Made by a program: the position numbers and the translations under genes. Shown piece after piece: positions 40,772 through 49,533 of a stretch of 64,000 bases of DNA (the first letter of the stretch is position 1; every line of letters begins with the position of its first letter). The notes under the pieces are model-generated. The model saw only the letters and a program-made list of their open reading frames with translations, had not been told where the DNA came from and did not search any database. Origin of the DNA: Algibacter pacificus. GTDB taxonomy: Bacteria; Bacteroidota; Bacteroidia; Flavobacteriales; Flavobacteriaceae. The stretch lies in contig NZ_VOGY01000005.1 of NCBI RefSeq assembly GCF_008033385.1, positions 186,001 to 250,000 of the forward strand, read 5' to 3'.

Positions 40772-41428
40772 TTATTTTCTTTTATCGCAAGAGTCTTCAT
40801 CGAATGCTACCAGATTAAATAATTCTCGCATTCTGCTTCGTACTCTATTGCCATATAAATCTTCCAATTCTTCAGCATTTAGGTTTGTAGTTCCGTGTGT
40901 TTTTATATGATGGTTTATAAAAAGTTCATGACGTGAGAGTAAGATTTCGCCCATGACGTTACAGTCCTTTCCGTAGTGTCTTCCAATAGGTTCAACGCCT
41001 AAATCATCAAAACAGAAAAACTGCCTACAACCATAATCTTCAATGGTTTTATAACCAATGTGATTGAAACCAAATACAATGTTTCTGGAAGGAATCAGGA
41101 TGTATGGTTTTTGCAACGGAACGATGTTTTTAAGCAAAATCATTAAGCTTGTTTTGCCACACCCTACAGGTCCGGAAAGTAAAATGCCTTTATCTGGATC
41201 TATCTCGTTTTTCTCGCAGTTTGCTTTGTCTTTTATGAAATAATGACAGAGTTTTAAAATGATTGGATGGTCTTCTTCGTAGATTTTAAAACCGTTACCA
41301 AAGAGCATTTTTCCTTTGACATCGAGGTAAATTAAGATTTTTTCAAAATCGTACGTCACTTCTTTGCCATCAAACGTGCCAATGTCATACGTTTTGTGTT
41401 CTTCGACTATTTTACAAGGGTTGACCAT
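40772..41428 (-). CDS. DnaC/IstB-like AAA ATPase (helicase loader type)
   Basis: 218 residues. Walker A is GILLSGPVGCGKTSLMILL (about 81-99) and Walker B FFCFDDLGVEP; the arginine-finger region is NRVRSRMRELFNLVAF. This is the pattern of DnaC-like loaders found in conjugative elements and phages. Its start overlaps the preceding gene by 17 bases. It may load a host helicase for element replication after transfer. Confidence 0.82.
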   Translation of the reverse strand: MVNPCKIVEEHKTYDIGTFDGKEVTYDFEKILIYLDVKGKMLFGNGFKIYEEDHPIILKLCHYFIKDKANCEKNEIDPDKGILLSGPVGCGKTSLMILLKNIVPLQKPYILIPSRNIVFGFNHIGYKTIEDYGCRQFFCFDDLGVEPIGRHYGKDCNVMGEILLSRHELFINHHIKTHGTTNLNAEELEDLYGNRVRSRMRELFNLVAFDEDSCDKRK

Positions 41429-42059
41429 AATCTTTGTTTTTATTGGTTCTCAGGTTGTCCTTTTTTTGAGGAACTGCATCTGCAGTTTCAAATTCTTTGG
41501 CTTTTAGCATCCAATTACTTGCGGTAGCATGCCAATCTTCAATTTTTATTTTACCACCAATTTTCCAACCGATGCCTTGGTAATGGTTGTAGAATTTCTT
41601 TGCTTCATTATCAGGCCATTTTTTCTTTTTAAAAAAATCAATGACTTCAAATTCATTTTTTGGTAGCTTAGTTTTATTTATGTTTTCTATTTGTTTATTA
41701 ATGTTTGTATTACGTATCAATGCTTGTTCAGTACTTGTTTCAAACTCATTCACAACTTGTTCAGAGGTTGTACCGAAATTGAACAACTTGATTTTACTGC
41801 CTTTATATGGATTATGTGAAGGGAAATATTTTAGATAATCCCATGAATCCATCTGTTTTAAACAACGATGATAAGTTGCTGTTGAACCAATTTTTGAGAG
41901 TTCCATAACTTCTTGTCTGTCTATGTAAAATTCTTCTCGAAATCGGTTTAAATTCCAAAACTGAAACAAAGCCATATATAAGCTTACATGCGTTGTATTT
42001 AACCTTTTGTCTGCATAGAATTTTTGAAATACAGCATTGAGATGTTTTATATAATTCAT
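41412..42059 (-). CDS. wHTH replication-type protein of unknown family
   Basis: 215 residues. The N-terminal half looks like a winged helix (RLNTTHVSLYMALFQFWNLN, FYIDRQEVMELSKIGSTATY), as in RepA/DnaD-like proteins. The C-terminal block WPDNEAKKFYNHYQGIGWKI and DWHATASNWMLKA resembles the end of DnaD-type primosome proteins. It overlaps the DnaC-like gene and follows an Xis-like HTH gene, so a replication initiator or primosome role is likely. Confidence 0.65.
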   Translation of the reverse strand: MNYIKHLNAVFQKFYADKRLNTTHVSLYMALFQFWNLNRFREEFYIDRQEVMELSKIGSTATYHRCLKQMDSWDYLKYFPSHNPYKGSKIKLFNFGTTSEQVVNEFETSTEQALIRNTNINKQIENINKTKLPKNEFEVIDFFKKKKWPDNEAKKFYNHYQGIGWKIGGKIKIEDWHATASNWMLKAKEFETADAVPQKKDNLRTNKNKDYGQPL

Positions 42060-42065
42060 ACATAT

Positions 42066-42347
42066 TTATTCCGTTTTATGATGTACTCGATTATTGTCCA
42101 TAACCTTCTGAATTTCTTCGGAATCATAAAAAATGATGCCACCAACCTTTGTGTAGGGTAGTGTACCTTTAATTCGAAGATTCTGTAGAGTACCAGGACT
42201 AATTTGAAGTAAGTCCATGAGTTCTGAAGATTTTAGATATTTCTTCAGCTTACCTTGCGCTTGTTTATTTAAAAGTTTTTTGATGTCATCAAGTAGTTCA
42301 AGTTTGAAATCCATTAGATCATCTGTAGTAATAATTGTTGCTGGCAT
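42066..42347 (-). CDS. HTH_17/excisionase-like DNA-binding protein
   Basis: 93 residues. After a helical N terminus comes a MerR/Xis-type helix-turn-helix, YLKSSELMDLLQISPGTLQN, followed by the wing LRIKGTLPYTKVGGIIFYDS. Proteins of this type act as excisionases or local regulators on Bacteroidetes elements. It lies 6 bp before the wHTH gene in the same operon. Confidence 0.8.
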   Translation of the reverse strand: MPATIITTDDLMDFKLELLDDIKKLLNKQAQGKLKKYLKSSELMDLLQISPGTLQNLRIKGTLPYTKVGGIIFYDSEEIQKVMDNNRVHHKTE

Positions 42348-42365
42348 AGTAGAACTGTTTTTAGA

Positions 42366-42402
42366 AAAGAACTACCATTTTGCTTTTAACTAAAATGATA
42401 GT
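42366..42402 (-). terminator. Probable terminator after rteC
   Basis: ACTACCATTTT (42371-42381) and AAAATGATAGT (42392-42402) pair at 10 of 11 positions. On the minus strand the hairpin is followed by TCTTTTCT. It lies between the rteC-like gene and the Xis-like operon. The rest of the gap 42348-42621 holds no recognised feature. Confidence 0.4.
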
Positions 42403-42621
42403 CCTTGACCTGATTTGACTTTCGTTCTACAAATTTGAATAGTATTGTTGGCATTTAATCAGTAGTTAAACCGTAGTAGGGTCAAAATTTAACATCTTGA
42501 TAAATGGTGTTATTTGATGTGCTTTGGTACGGAAATTATTTATTTTAATATGAAGTAATTCCTTTTTTGGAGTATAAATTTAAAAGCGTAAGGTAAACCG
42601 AGTACGATGTTTTTCGAAGCG

Positions 42622-43458
42622 TTATTCTTCTGAGTTCTCTATATGAGAAAGTAAGCTTGCGGAAAGGACATCCAAGAACTTGGTGCGACTAATTTTTCGG
42701 GATTTTATATCAGCAAAGGTTTTATAGTAGTCGCCCAGTTTAAAATGAAATATGCTTTCAAAGGTAGATGCAATTTCTTTAATGTCAGATTTTCCGTTAT
42801 TAATGACCCTACTATGGTATAAAGCATAGACCAATTCTGTGAGGGCTGTTTTTGAAGATGTCCATTCTAGCTCTGTAAGATTGTTCAATTCTAATTCATT
42901 CTTGTATATTGATTTCTTAGCATCCAATAATCGGTTTTGTAAATAATTGATAAAACGCTTTGATGCTTTTAATTTACCTAGGAGTAAATCATAAGGTGTA
43001 CAGAAGTCTGGGTCTTGAAAGTAAAATTTTGAAGATGTTATAGGAACATTATCAAAATAATCTCTAGTGAAGAATTGCTTGTCTAGATGTGTCTGTTTGG
43101 ATTCAATATATTGTACAAAGTCCATGTTGTATAAAAAGAACCGATTTAGTTTGCTCAATTTCTTTTTAACATATTTTCTTTGTTGGCTGCTGCCCACTTT
43201 AGGGAATTGAATTTCAAAAGAGCGGATTTCTGAATAATAAATGAGTTGACTAAATGGAATTTGCTTTATTTTTTTAAAAAATTCTATTTCTTCTTCAGTA
43301 GATTTAAAACCATCGATGACTACTAATTTTCTATATGTGTTAAGAAGGTTTCGACATGCAATTATGGATTTATTTGAACGCTCAATAATTCCATTGGAAC
43401 TATATTTTATCTCATCCAAATCGAAAAGTAGATTCTTGTTTTTCTTTTTAAAATCCAT
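42622..43458 (-). CDS. RteC-domain regulator of excision/transfer
   Basis: 278 residues. The C-terminal segment LEWTSSKTALTELVYALYHS, NGKSDIKEIASTFESIFHFK, and LGDYYKTFADIKSRK is the RteC signature. In CTnDOT, RteC activates excision genes after a two-component cascade; no rteA or rteB is seen here. The N-terminal part has several aromatic and basic stretches without a known motif. It is flanked by noncoding gaps on both sides and so is probably transcribed alone. Confidence 0.85.
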   Translation of the reverse strand: MDFKKKNKNLLFDLDEIKYSSNGIIERSNKSIIACRNLLNTYRKLVVIDGFKSTEEEIEFFKKIKQIPFSQLIYYSEIRSFEIQFPKVGSSQQRKYVKKKLSKLNRFFLYNMDFVQYIESKQTHLDKQFFTRDYFDNVPITSSKFYFQDPDFCTPYDLLLGKLKASKRFINYLQNRLLDAKKSIYKNELELNNLTELEWTSSKTALTELVYALYHSRVINNGKSDIKEIASTFESIFHFKLGDYYKTFADIKSRKISRTKFLDVLSASLLSHIENSEE

Positions 43459-43675
43459 TCTTTCATTTTAATAAAGAAATAGTTGTTTCTAAGAAGAATG
43501 TAAAATTTAAAAGGATGATATGAAAGAAGTAAATGAGGGAAACTAGTAATAATCGATCATATTAATGCTTCTATTAATTTAGATTTTTTAAGGTTTACTA
43601 TTTCAATTTAATTCTAAGTTGTTTAAAATAATAATAGAATCAAAATTATACCTGTGTATTTTTTGCGTATTTCGT

Positions 43676-43695
43676 ATGTGAATTTTTGTTCACAT
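43676..43695. repeat. Short inverted repeat
   Basis: ATGTGAA-N6-TTCACAT is a perfect inverted repeat in the 255-bp gap between the rteC-like and LuxR-type genes, 18 bp past the end of the latter. No T-run accompanies it on the minus strand, so it is more like a protein-binding site than a terminator. Confidence 0.35.
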
Positions 43696-43713
43696 GTATT
43701 TTAGTGTTTATGT

Positions 43714-44631
43714 TTAACCTTTAAACTTTTTTACAAAGTCCTCTTTGTTGGAAACATTAGATTTTATAAAAATATTAGAAGCATGTTTCCTTACTGTTCC
43801 ATAGGAAATAAACATATTCTTGGATATTTTTTTATAACTATCTCCTTTGATAATTTGGATGGCAATTTCATTTTCTCTATTTGTGAAACTATATTCTTTT
43901 CCAATATTACGTTTTAATATGTAAGTGTTTTTTAACCTGTATGAATAGCTGTTAATTTCCATAATGGTAACTAAAAAGAATGCCATAGTTACTAGAGGCT
44001 GGGTAATCGGTTGAAAATCTCCAAAATATGTTAATAAAGGCAAAAGAATTACAGATAATATAGAAGTAAGACCTAAGTAAGTTTGAATTTTGAAGTAACG
44101 TTGTCTTTTAACTTCTTTTCTTATGGTCATAAAGAAATATATCAAAAATGTTATGGACATAAATATAGGTAATACCAAAAACAGACTTCTAGAAAAACTA
44201 AGCGAGTTTGTATAATAATATGGTATAATGAATAAAAACAGAAAGCACAGAGTTAGTATTATTGTTAGATTTTTGATTTTGAAAAAAGGGTTTGGTGTGA
44301 TAATATTAAACTCAATATATAAATACCAAATAAGGTAAATACACATAATAATGGAAATACTGTATGTTGTTATGTATTGCAAGAACAAAGGACCAGGTAG
44401 AGATGTATTAGGTAATAAGCCATTAAGTATATTATATAATAGAAAAAGAATAGCTAAAATCAAATATCTGTAAGAAGCTTTGATTGTTTTTTGTTTGCTA
44501 AATATTATTTTTAAAAGTTGAAGAACAATGATTATACTGATTACAATACATATAAATAATACTATCCAATGCATTGAAGATGAATAAACGTATTCAGGTG
44601 TGAAATGATATTTTTGCTCTTTGGGTAGCAT
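43714..44631 (-). CDS. Seven-transmembrane sensor with LuxR-type HTH
   Basis: 305 residues. Seven hydrophobic segments fill about 20-230. A LuxR/GerE helix-turn-helix closes the protein: SFTNRENEIAIQIIKGDSYK, then KISKNMFISYGTVRKHASNI. This is a membrane-bound one-component regulator, with sensing in the membrane or outside and DNA binding at the C terminus. It diverges from the D-cysteine desulfhydrase-like gene across 88 bp, so it probably controls that gene. The ligand is unknown. Confidence 0.82.
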   Translation of the reverse strand: MLPKEQKYHFTPEYVYSSSMHWIVLFICIVISIIIVLQLLKIIFSKQKTIKASYRYLILAILFLLYNILNGLLPNTSLPGPLFLQYITTYSISIIMCIYLIWYLYIEFNIITPNPFFKIKNLTIILTLCFLFLFIIPYYYTNSLSFSRSLFLVLPIFMSITFLIYFFMTIRKEVKRQRYFKIQTYLGLTSILSVILLPLLTYFGDFQPITQPLVTMAFFLVTIMEINSYSYRLKNTYILKRNIGKEYSFTNRENEIAIQIIKGDSYKKISKNMFISYGTVRKHASNIFIKSNVSNKEDFVKKFKG

Positions 44632-44719
44632 ATAAGTATTTGAATAACAAAATATTATATTTAATTTTCATTACTGTTAAAGATACTATATATTAGTGTT
44701 AATCAAAAATTAGCTTATA

Positions 44720-45700
44720 ATGTTATATAAAAAATACAGTTTAGGTGTTTTTCCAACACCACTTGAGCGATTAGATAATCTATCTAAAAAATATCCTGAT
44801 TTTGATTTATTTATTAAACGAGATGATAATTCTGGACTAGCATCAGGAGGAAACAAGGTTAGGAAGTTACAATACTTTATTTATGATGCTTTAGAAAAAG
44901 GATGTGATACCATAATTACTGCAGGAGCTCAACAGTCTAATCATTGCCGACAAACAGCAGCGGCTTGCGCTAAAGCTGGATTAAAATGCCATTTGTTGTT
45001 AGGAGGTATAGAACCTCAGAATTACAATGGTAATTTGTTGCTTTCCCATCTTTTAGGAGCTAAAATTTACTTTACTGGAGATAATAGAAAGGGGGAGGAT
45101 ATAATCAAATTAAAGCAAGATTTAGAAGCACAGAAAAGAAAAGTATATGAAATTCCTTATGGTGGCTCGAACTTACTAGGGGCTTACGGTTTTGTCGATG
45201 CAGTTAAAGAATTAAAGAAGCAACTTTCAGAAAAGAAATTAAAAATCGATTATATTTTCTTTGCTTCAAGCTCAGGAGGAACACAAGCAGGACTTAGACT
45301 TGGAGTGGATTTATTTGGTATTGATATTAAGTTAATGCCAATCAGTATTGATAAAATTGGTTTAGGAGATAAAGCATTAGACGATGCTGTTTTAGAGATA
45401 CTACATCAAGGTCAAAAAGAATTGAGTATTCAAAAAACGTACTCAATTAAAGAGGCAACACTTATTAGAGGTTACGACAAACCTGGTTATGGAGTAATTA
45501 CTCAAAATGAAAAGATGGCCATAAAACAATTGGCTCAAAGTGAAGGTATATTGTTAGATCCTGTTTATTCTGGTAGAGCTTTTTACGGAATGATAGATCA
45601 TCTGAAAAGTAATAAGGTAGAAAAAAACTCCAATGTGCTCTTTTGGCATACAGGTGGCTTACCGGCAAATTTTTATTATTCCGAAGAGCTTTTAAAATAA
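44720..45700 (+). CDS. D-cysteine desulfhydrase / ACC deaminase family PLP enzyme
   Basis: 326 residues of the tryptophan-synthase-beta PLP fold. FIKRDDNSGLASGGNKVRKL holds the PLP Lys (Lys46). ITAGAQQSNHCRQTAAACAK is the substrate-binding block, and the end has FWHTGGLPANF. Members either deaminate 1-aminocyclopropane-1-carboxylate or release sulfide, ammonia and pyruvate from D-cysteine; sequence alone does not separate them, and outside plant-associated bacteria the latter is more common. It is cargo beside the integrase, with a divergent 7TM-LuxR gene. Its stop is 1 bp from the convergent integrase stop. Confidence 0.88.
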   Translation: MLYKKYSLGVFPTPLERLDNLSKKYPDFDLFIKRDDNSGLASGGNKVRKLQYFIYDALEKGCDTIITAGAQQSNHCRQTAAACAKAGLKCHLLLGGIEPQNYNGNLLLSHLLGAKIYFTGDNRKGEDIIKLKQDLEAQKRKVYEIPYGGSNLLGAYGFVDAVKELKKQLSEKKLKIDYIFFASSSGGTQAGLRLGVDLFGIDIKLMPISIDKIGLGDKALDDAVLEILHQGQKELSIQKTYSIKEATLIRGYDKPGYGVITQNEKMAIKQLAQSEGILLDPVYSGRAFYGMIDHLKSNKVEKNSNVLFWHTGGLPANFYYSEELLK

Positions 45701-45701
45701 C

Positions 45702-46916
45702 TTAAAAGTTAATTACTTCTTCTAAAGCGTCATCTGCTTCTTGATGGATAAAGTTAGTTTGATAATTTAAGGTCGTTTTTAAATCACTATGTCTATATAA
45801 TTTTTGAAGTATTCTAGGATGAATTTTGTCTCCAGCGATATTCCCAAAACTGTGTCGAGCAATATGCATGGTAACCTTCTTTTTAATTCCAGCTTTTATA
45901 GTAATCGATTTAAGACAGTCATTTAATTTTTTGTTAGCAGTTTTTAGTTTATTAAAAACATCTTTAGGGTTATTCAAATCAGCTTTTTTTAGTTCAGGAA
46001 AAATGAAATCATCATCACTTTTTTTATCCATTTTGTAACTTTCTAAGACAACTGATATTTTATCTGGAATTTTTAATGATAACAATTTAGAATTTTTACC
46101 CATTCTGTAGTGAAATCTTTGGTCATAAATATCAGACCAACGAGTTCTTAAAATATCTGAGACTCTCATGCCTGCAAAATTAAAACTAAAAAGCCATATG
46201 TTCCGTGCATGGATTTCTCTAAAAGTCAAATTCTCTAACGATTGTAGCTTTTTTATCTCTGAAATAGTAAGCCCAATTTTTGTTGTCTCTGGAAATTTGA
46301 TTCGTATTTTATCTGAGCCAAAAGGATAGAGTTCTTTACTAATAATTTTTTGTTTTATTGCTCGATTATATAGTAAACGCAAAAGAACAAGTATATTCAT
46401 AATCGATGTGTCAGATAAAGAATGTATTGACTTTAAAGTAATCATTAGCTTCTTCAAGAAACGTTCATCAATTTCCTGAAAAGTAAGTTGTTTTGATTTA
46501 TGGAATTTTAATATGAAGCCGACCCAAGCTTTATCACATGATAAACGATTTAGTTTATTCGATAATTTTAAATCATCTAAATGTTCATTTGCAAGTTCAA
46601 AAAATGTAGAGTTTTTACCTAAATTGTATAATTCGTTCTTAATTTGATTTGCTGAAGCATCTTTATTTTTTACTTGTAAAGCAATTAAAGATTTGTTTAC
46701 TTCTGAAATTTCTTGAGATAATAAACTATTTAAACTGACAGAATTTGGATGAGATTTTTTTACACGTATATTCTTTTTATCCCAATCTTCAATATCTATG
46801 TAATGACCTATATATTGATAAGTTGAGCGACGATTTTTGGTAATTCGAATAGCAAGAGGATATAGACCTTTCCTATTCGGTTTTTTACGAAGTACTATTT
46901 TTGCGTTTGATGACAT
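45702..46916 (-). CDS. int: Tyrosine-type integrase of the ICE
   Basis: 404 residues. The N-terminal arm-binding domain (VLRKKPNRKGLYPLAIRITK) and SAM-like core-binding domain (about 103-205) are of the Bacteroidetes phage-integrase type. The catalytic set is complete: Arg251 in FAGMRVSD, Lys274 or Lys277 in RMGKNSK, His351 and Arg354 in HIARHSF, His376 in YRHSDLKTT, and the nucleophile Tyr385 in LNYQ. It stands about 200 bp from a truncated tRNA-Leu, so it very likely integrates the element there. Confidence 0.93.
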   Translation of the reverse strand: MSSNAKIVLRKKPNRKGLYPLAIRITKNRRSTYQYIGHYIDIEDWDKKNIRVKKSHPNSVSLNSLLSQEISEVNKSLIALQVKNKDASANQIKNELYNLGKNSTFFELANEHLDDLKLSNKLNRLSCDKAWVGFILKFHKSKQLTFQEIDERFLKKLMITLKSIHSLSDTSIMNILVLLRLLYNRAIKQKIISKELYPFGSDKIRIKFPETTKIGLTISEIKKLQSLENLTFREIHARNIWLFSFNFAGMRVSDILRTRWSDIYDQRFHYRMGKNSKLLSLKIPDKISVVLESYKMDKKSDDDFIFPELKKADLNNPKDVFNKLKTANKKLNDCLKSITIKAGIKKKVTMHIARHSFGNIAGDKIHPRILQKLYRHSDLKTTLNYQTNFIHQEADDALEEVINF

Positions 46917-46947
46917 AATTGACCTGTTTTAGCACGAAAGTCAAATC

Positions 46948-47058
46948 AGGTACAACATTTGGTTTTAAAACCTATGCAAAGATACACTTTTATTAGTTTC
47001 TCTAGGTACAACATAGGTACAACAAATACTGAAATTAATTGATATTAGATGATATCAA
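46948..47058. repeat. Integrase arm-type site candidates
   Basis: AGGTACAACA occurs three times in one direction, at 46948-46957, 47004-47013 and 47015-47024, the last two one base apart. A perfect inverted repeat TTGATAT-N6-ATATCAA follows at 47039-47058. All lie between the int start and the tRNA-Leu remnant, where arm-type integrase and accessory-factor sites are expected. Confidence 0.6.
46977..46984 (-). promoter_or_regulatory. Candidate -7 box of the integrase promoter
   Basis: Read on the minus strand this is TATCTTTG, a full match to TAnnTTTG, about 60 bp before the int start codon. The AGGTACAACA repeats flank it on both sides, so integrase binding may repress its own gene. Confidence 0.5.
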
Positions 47059-47122
47059 ATAAAATTACAAACACCCTAAGTAATTGTAAATGAATGACTT
47101 TGTTCTTATTTGGTCAAATATA

Positions 47123-47179
47123 CGCTAGACTTAGGATCTAGTGCCGCGAGGTGTGGGAGTTCGAGTCTCCCCGCCCGCA
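47123..47179 (+). tRNA. 3' part of tRNA-Leu(UAG), truncated; ICE attachment site
   Basis: The sequence reads as the anticodon arm (CTAGA-CTTAGGA-TCTAG, 47125-47141, anticodon TAG at 47132-47134), the long variable arm, the T arm (GGGAG-TTCGAGT-CTCCC, 47155-47171), the 3' acceptor strand CGCCCGC (47172-47178) and discriminator A (47179). The D arm and 5' acceptor strand are missing; the bases before 47123 do not resemble tRNA. The fragment is therefore the displaced 3' end of the target tRNA, with the functional copy expected at the other end of the element. CCA is not encoded. Confidence 0.88.
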
Positions 47180-47190
47180 CAACCTAAAGG

Positions 47191-47231
47191 AAAAGCCTTA
47201 ATACTATTTGTATTGAGGCTTTTTTATTTTT
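47191..47231 (+). terminator. Terminator of the former tRNA-Leu gene
   Basis: AAAAGCCTTAATAC (47191-47204) pairs with GTATTGAGGCTTTT (47210-47223) with one mismatch and is followed by a T-rich tail. It originally ended the tRNA-Leu transcript and may also serve tamL from the other side. Confidence 0.8.
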
Positions 47232-47244
47232 TAAGTATGATTTC

Positions 47245-49533
47245 TTAAAATGGGTATCCAATAGCTAAATTGAATATTAAGTTTTCATTTCTCCAAGTAC
47301 TATCTCCAAAGTTAATACCATCAATAACCCATCGGTTTCCTTCTGGGAGATAAGGTTTTCTTATAGGGAATGCTAAATCGGTTCTTAGAATTAAGAAATT
47401 AAAATCGAAACGTAACCCTATACCTGTACCTACAGCTAATTCTTTTAAAAAATCTCCAGAAAACTGAGCTCTTGACTTTTCATTATTTTTATTTATTAAC
47501 CAAATATTTCCTGCGTCTACAAAAACGGCACCTTTTACAAAATGGTACAATTTGGTACGTAATTCCGTGTTTAGCTCTAGTTTTAAATCGCCAGATTGAT
47601 CTGGTAAAAAAGCAGAACTCGTTGCGGTACCATTATAAGATCCGGGGCCAATAGATCTTGCCTGAAAGGCTCTTATACTACTTGTTCCACCAATAAAAAA
47701 CTGTTTAATAAACGGCAAGTCTTTAGAGTTTCCGTAAGGCATTCCTGCGCCTACAATAATTCTATTTGCCAAAGTAGTTTCTTTATCAAAATTATAATAA
47801 TACCTAAATTCGGCTTCTACTTTTGCATATTGACTAAAAGGAACGCCTAAAATTGATTTTGGATTGTCGCTATCATTTGCTCCTAAAATTAAACTGGATA
47901 AATTTCCAGATAGATCTAAACTACCCTTAAAATAGGTGTTTGTTTTTCTGTTTTTCAACATGGTATTGCTGTATGTATAAGCGTAGGTACTCCCTAAAAT
48001 AAACTGCTTATCTATAATTTTTTGCAGTGAAGGACTTTCGGTAATTTGAGATTTATATAAACTGGAAATATTACTAGATGATGTATAAGCCATATTTAGA
48101 ACATTAAGATTGTGTTCTTTACGTTCGTTTTCTTTCCAAGTATATCCAAACAAACCATTAAATGTTTGTAATGCATATAATTTTGTTCTTTTTTGATGCT
48201 CATAGCCTAAGCTTGCCGTAGTGTTAGGAACAAAAGCGCTACCTGAAGACATTCTGAAAGGTGAAATAAAACGAGGCCAAATTAAGTTAGCATTGCCTCC
48301 AAAACGATAGACATTGAATCCCTTATTTTGTCCAGAAACTTGAACTTCTAACCCGGAAAAAGCAGATATTTTTAATAATTCGGCGCCTTTAAAAGTGTTT
48401 CGATTACTCCAATTAATATTTAATTCGCCTCCAGAATAATTGGCAGAATTTGTTTTTGCTAGTGTTTCAATTTGAATTGATTTTTTTTGTGAAGGTGTTA
48501 AATAGTAATAAGCATCTAGTTGCTGGTTGGTAGAGTTTGTTACTTTAAATTCGTTTTTAACAAATTTAAATGTTCCTAAAGTTATTAGTCTATTTAATGA
48601 TAAGTTGTGGGTTGTTCTATTATATAGATCGCCTTTGTTGAATAACAAGGTTTTTTTAAAAATGAAGGGTTTAAAAACGGTTTTATTATCAATGATAGTT
48701 AAATCTTGGTAGTTCAGCGTATCTGCTTTTCGATTGGCAATGGTATCTTTTTTAAGATTAAAACTTGGGTATACAAAAACATCGTTAATTTTGTATTGTT
48801 TTTTTGCTTTTTGAGGGGTTTCTTTTTTAATTTTCAAAAGTAAATTCACTTCGTGTTTTGCAACGGTACTATCTACTTGCGTTAAAATATAATCTTCATT
48901 AAAATAGTAAAAACCACGTTCTTTTAATTTTGAGTCAATGCGATTTCGTTCCTTCTTAATGAGATCTAGATTGTAAGGTTTTCCTATTTTTAAAAAACTA
49001 TTTTCCTTTAGTTTATTTATTTCTTTAGCAAGAACCGAAGTATCTTTCGGGAAAACAACTGCTTTTATTTTGTATTGGTTGTTTAATTTAACGTTGTATT
49101 CGGCTTCTGCTTTTTTGCCTTTTCTTAAGGAATCTGCTTTAGAGCCTGCATTGAAAAAGCCATTGTTTTCAACGTAATTTTGAATGACTTGCCTGTTGTA
49201 TTCCAAATCGACCTTACTCATTAAAACTGGAGCTCTACCAAGTTTGTATTTTACCCAATGTTTAAAGCCTTTATCTTTTTTAACGTTATTGAAAATATTG
49301 TAAAAAAAAAGACTTGGCCGCATGCCTAAAAAGGATTTATTTGGAATTGGCCGAATTAAATCATCTAAATTAGAGGCTATTTTTTTTCTGGTTTTTTTCG
49401 ATTCATTCCCTTTTTCCACTTTTATAGTATGCCCTATATACAATAAATCGCCTTCTGGAATGTGACGTGTTCCGCTGCATCCATAAAAAAGAGCTATTAA
49501 AAAAAGTAATGGTGTTGGGTTGTTAATTTTCAT
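47245..49533 (-). CDS. tamL: TamL: BamA/TamA-family outer-membrane lipoprotein
   Basis: 762 residues with a lipoprotein signal (FLIALFYGCSG, Cys19) and the start RHIPEGDLLYIGHTIKVE typical of flavobacterial TamL. POTRA-like repeats occupy about 40-360; the rest is an Omp85 beta-barrel with the lid-loop-like block GGTSSIRAFQARSIGPGSY and the end NLIFNLAIGYPF ending in Phe. It would work with TamB in lipid transport or outer-membrane protein insertion. It overlaps the end of tamB by 11 bases. This is the first chromosomal gene beyond the ICE border. Confidence 0.87.
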   Translation of the reverse strand: MKINNPTPLLFLIALFYGCSGTRHIPEGDLLYIGHTIKVEKGNESKKTRKKIASNLDDLIRPIPNKSFLGMRPSLFFYNIFNNVKKDKGFKHWVKYKLGRAPVLMSKVDLEYNRQVIQNYVENNGFFNAGSKADSLRKGKKAEAEYNVKLNNQYKIKAVVFPKDTSVLAKEINKLKENSFLKIGKPYNLDLIKKERNRIDSKLKERGFYYFNEDYILTQVDSTVAKHEVNLLLKIKKETPQKAKKQYKINDVFVYPSFNLKKDTIANRKADTLNYQDLTIIDNKTVFKPFIFKKTLLFNKGDLYNRTTHNLSLNRLITLGTFKFVKNEFKVTNSTNQQLDAYYYLTPSQKKSIQIETLAKTNSANYSGGELNINWSNRNTFKGAELLKISAFSGLEVQVSGQNKGFNVYRFGGNANLIWPRFISPFRMSSGSAFVPNTTASLGYEHQKRTKLYALQTFNGLFGYTWKENERKEHNLNVLNMAYTSSSNISSLYKSQITESPSLQKIIDKQFILGSTYAYTYSNTMLKNRKTNTYFKGSLDLSGNLSSLILGANDSDNPKSILGVPFSQYAKVEAEFRYYYNFDKETTLANRIIVGAGMPYGNSKDLPFIKQFFIGGTSSIRAFQARSIGPGSYNGTATSSAFLPDQSGDLKLELNTELRTKLYHFVKGAVFVDAGNIWLINKNNEKSRAQFSGDFLKELAVGTGIGLRFDFNFLILRTDLAFPIRKPYLPEGNRWVIDGINFGDSTWRNENLIFNLAIGYPF

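Noticed and set aside
46948-47024. AGGTACAACA triplicate as a CRISPR-like array
   Set aside because: Units are only 10 bp with unequal spacing (46 and 1 bp) and lie beside the integrase; att-site arms explain them better.
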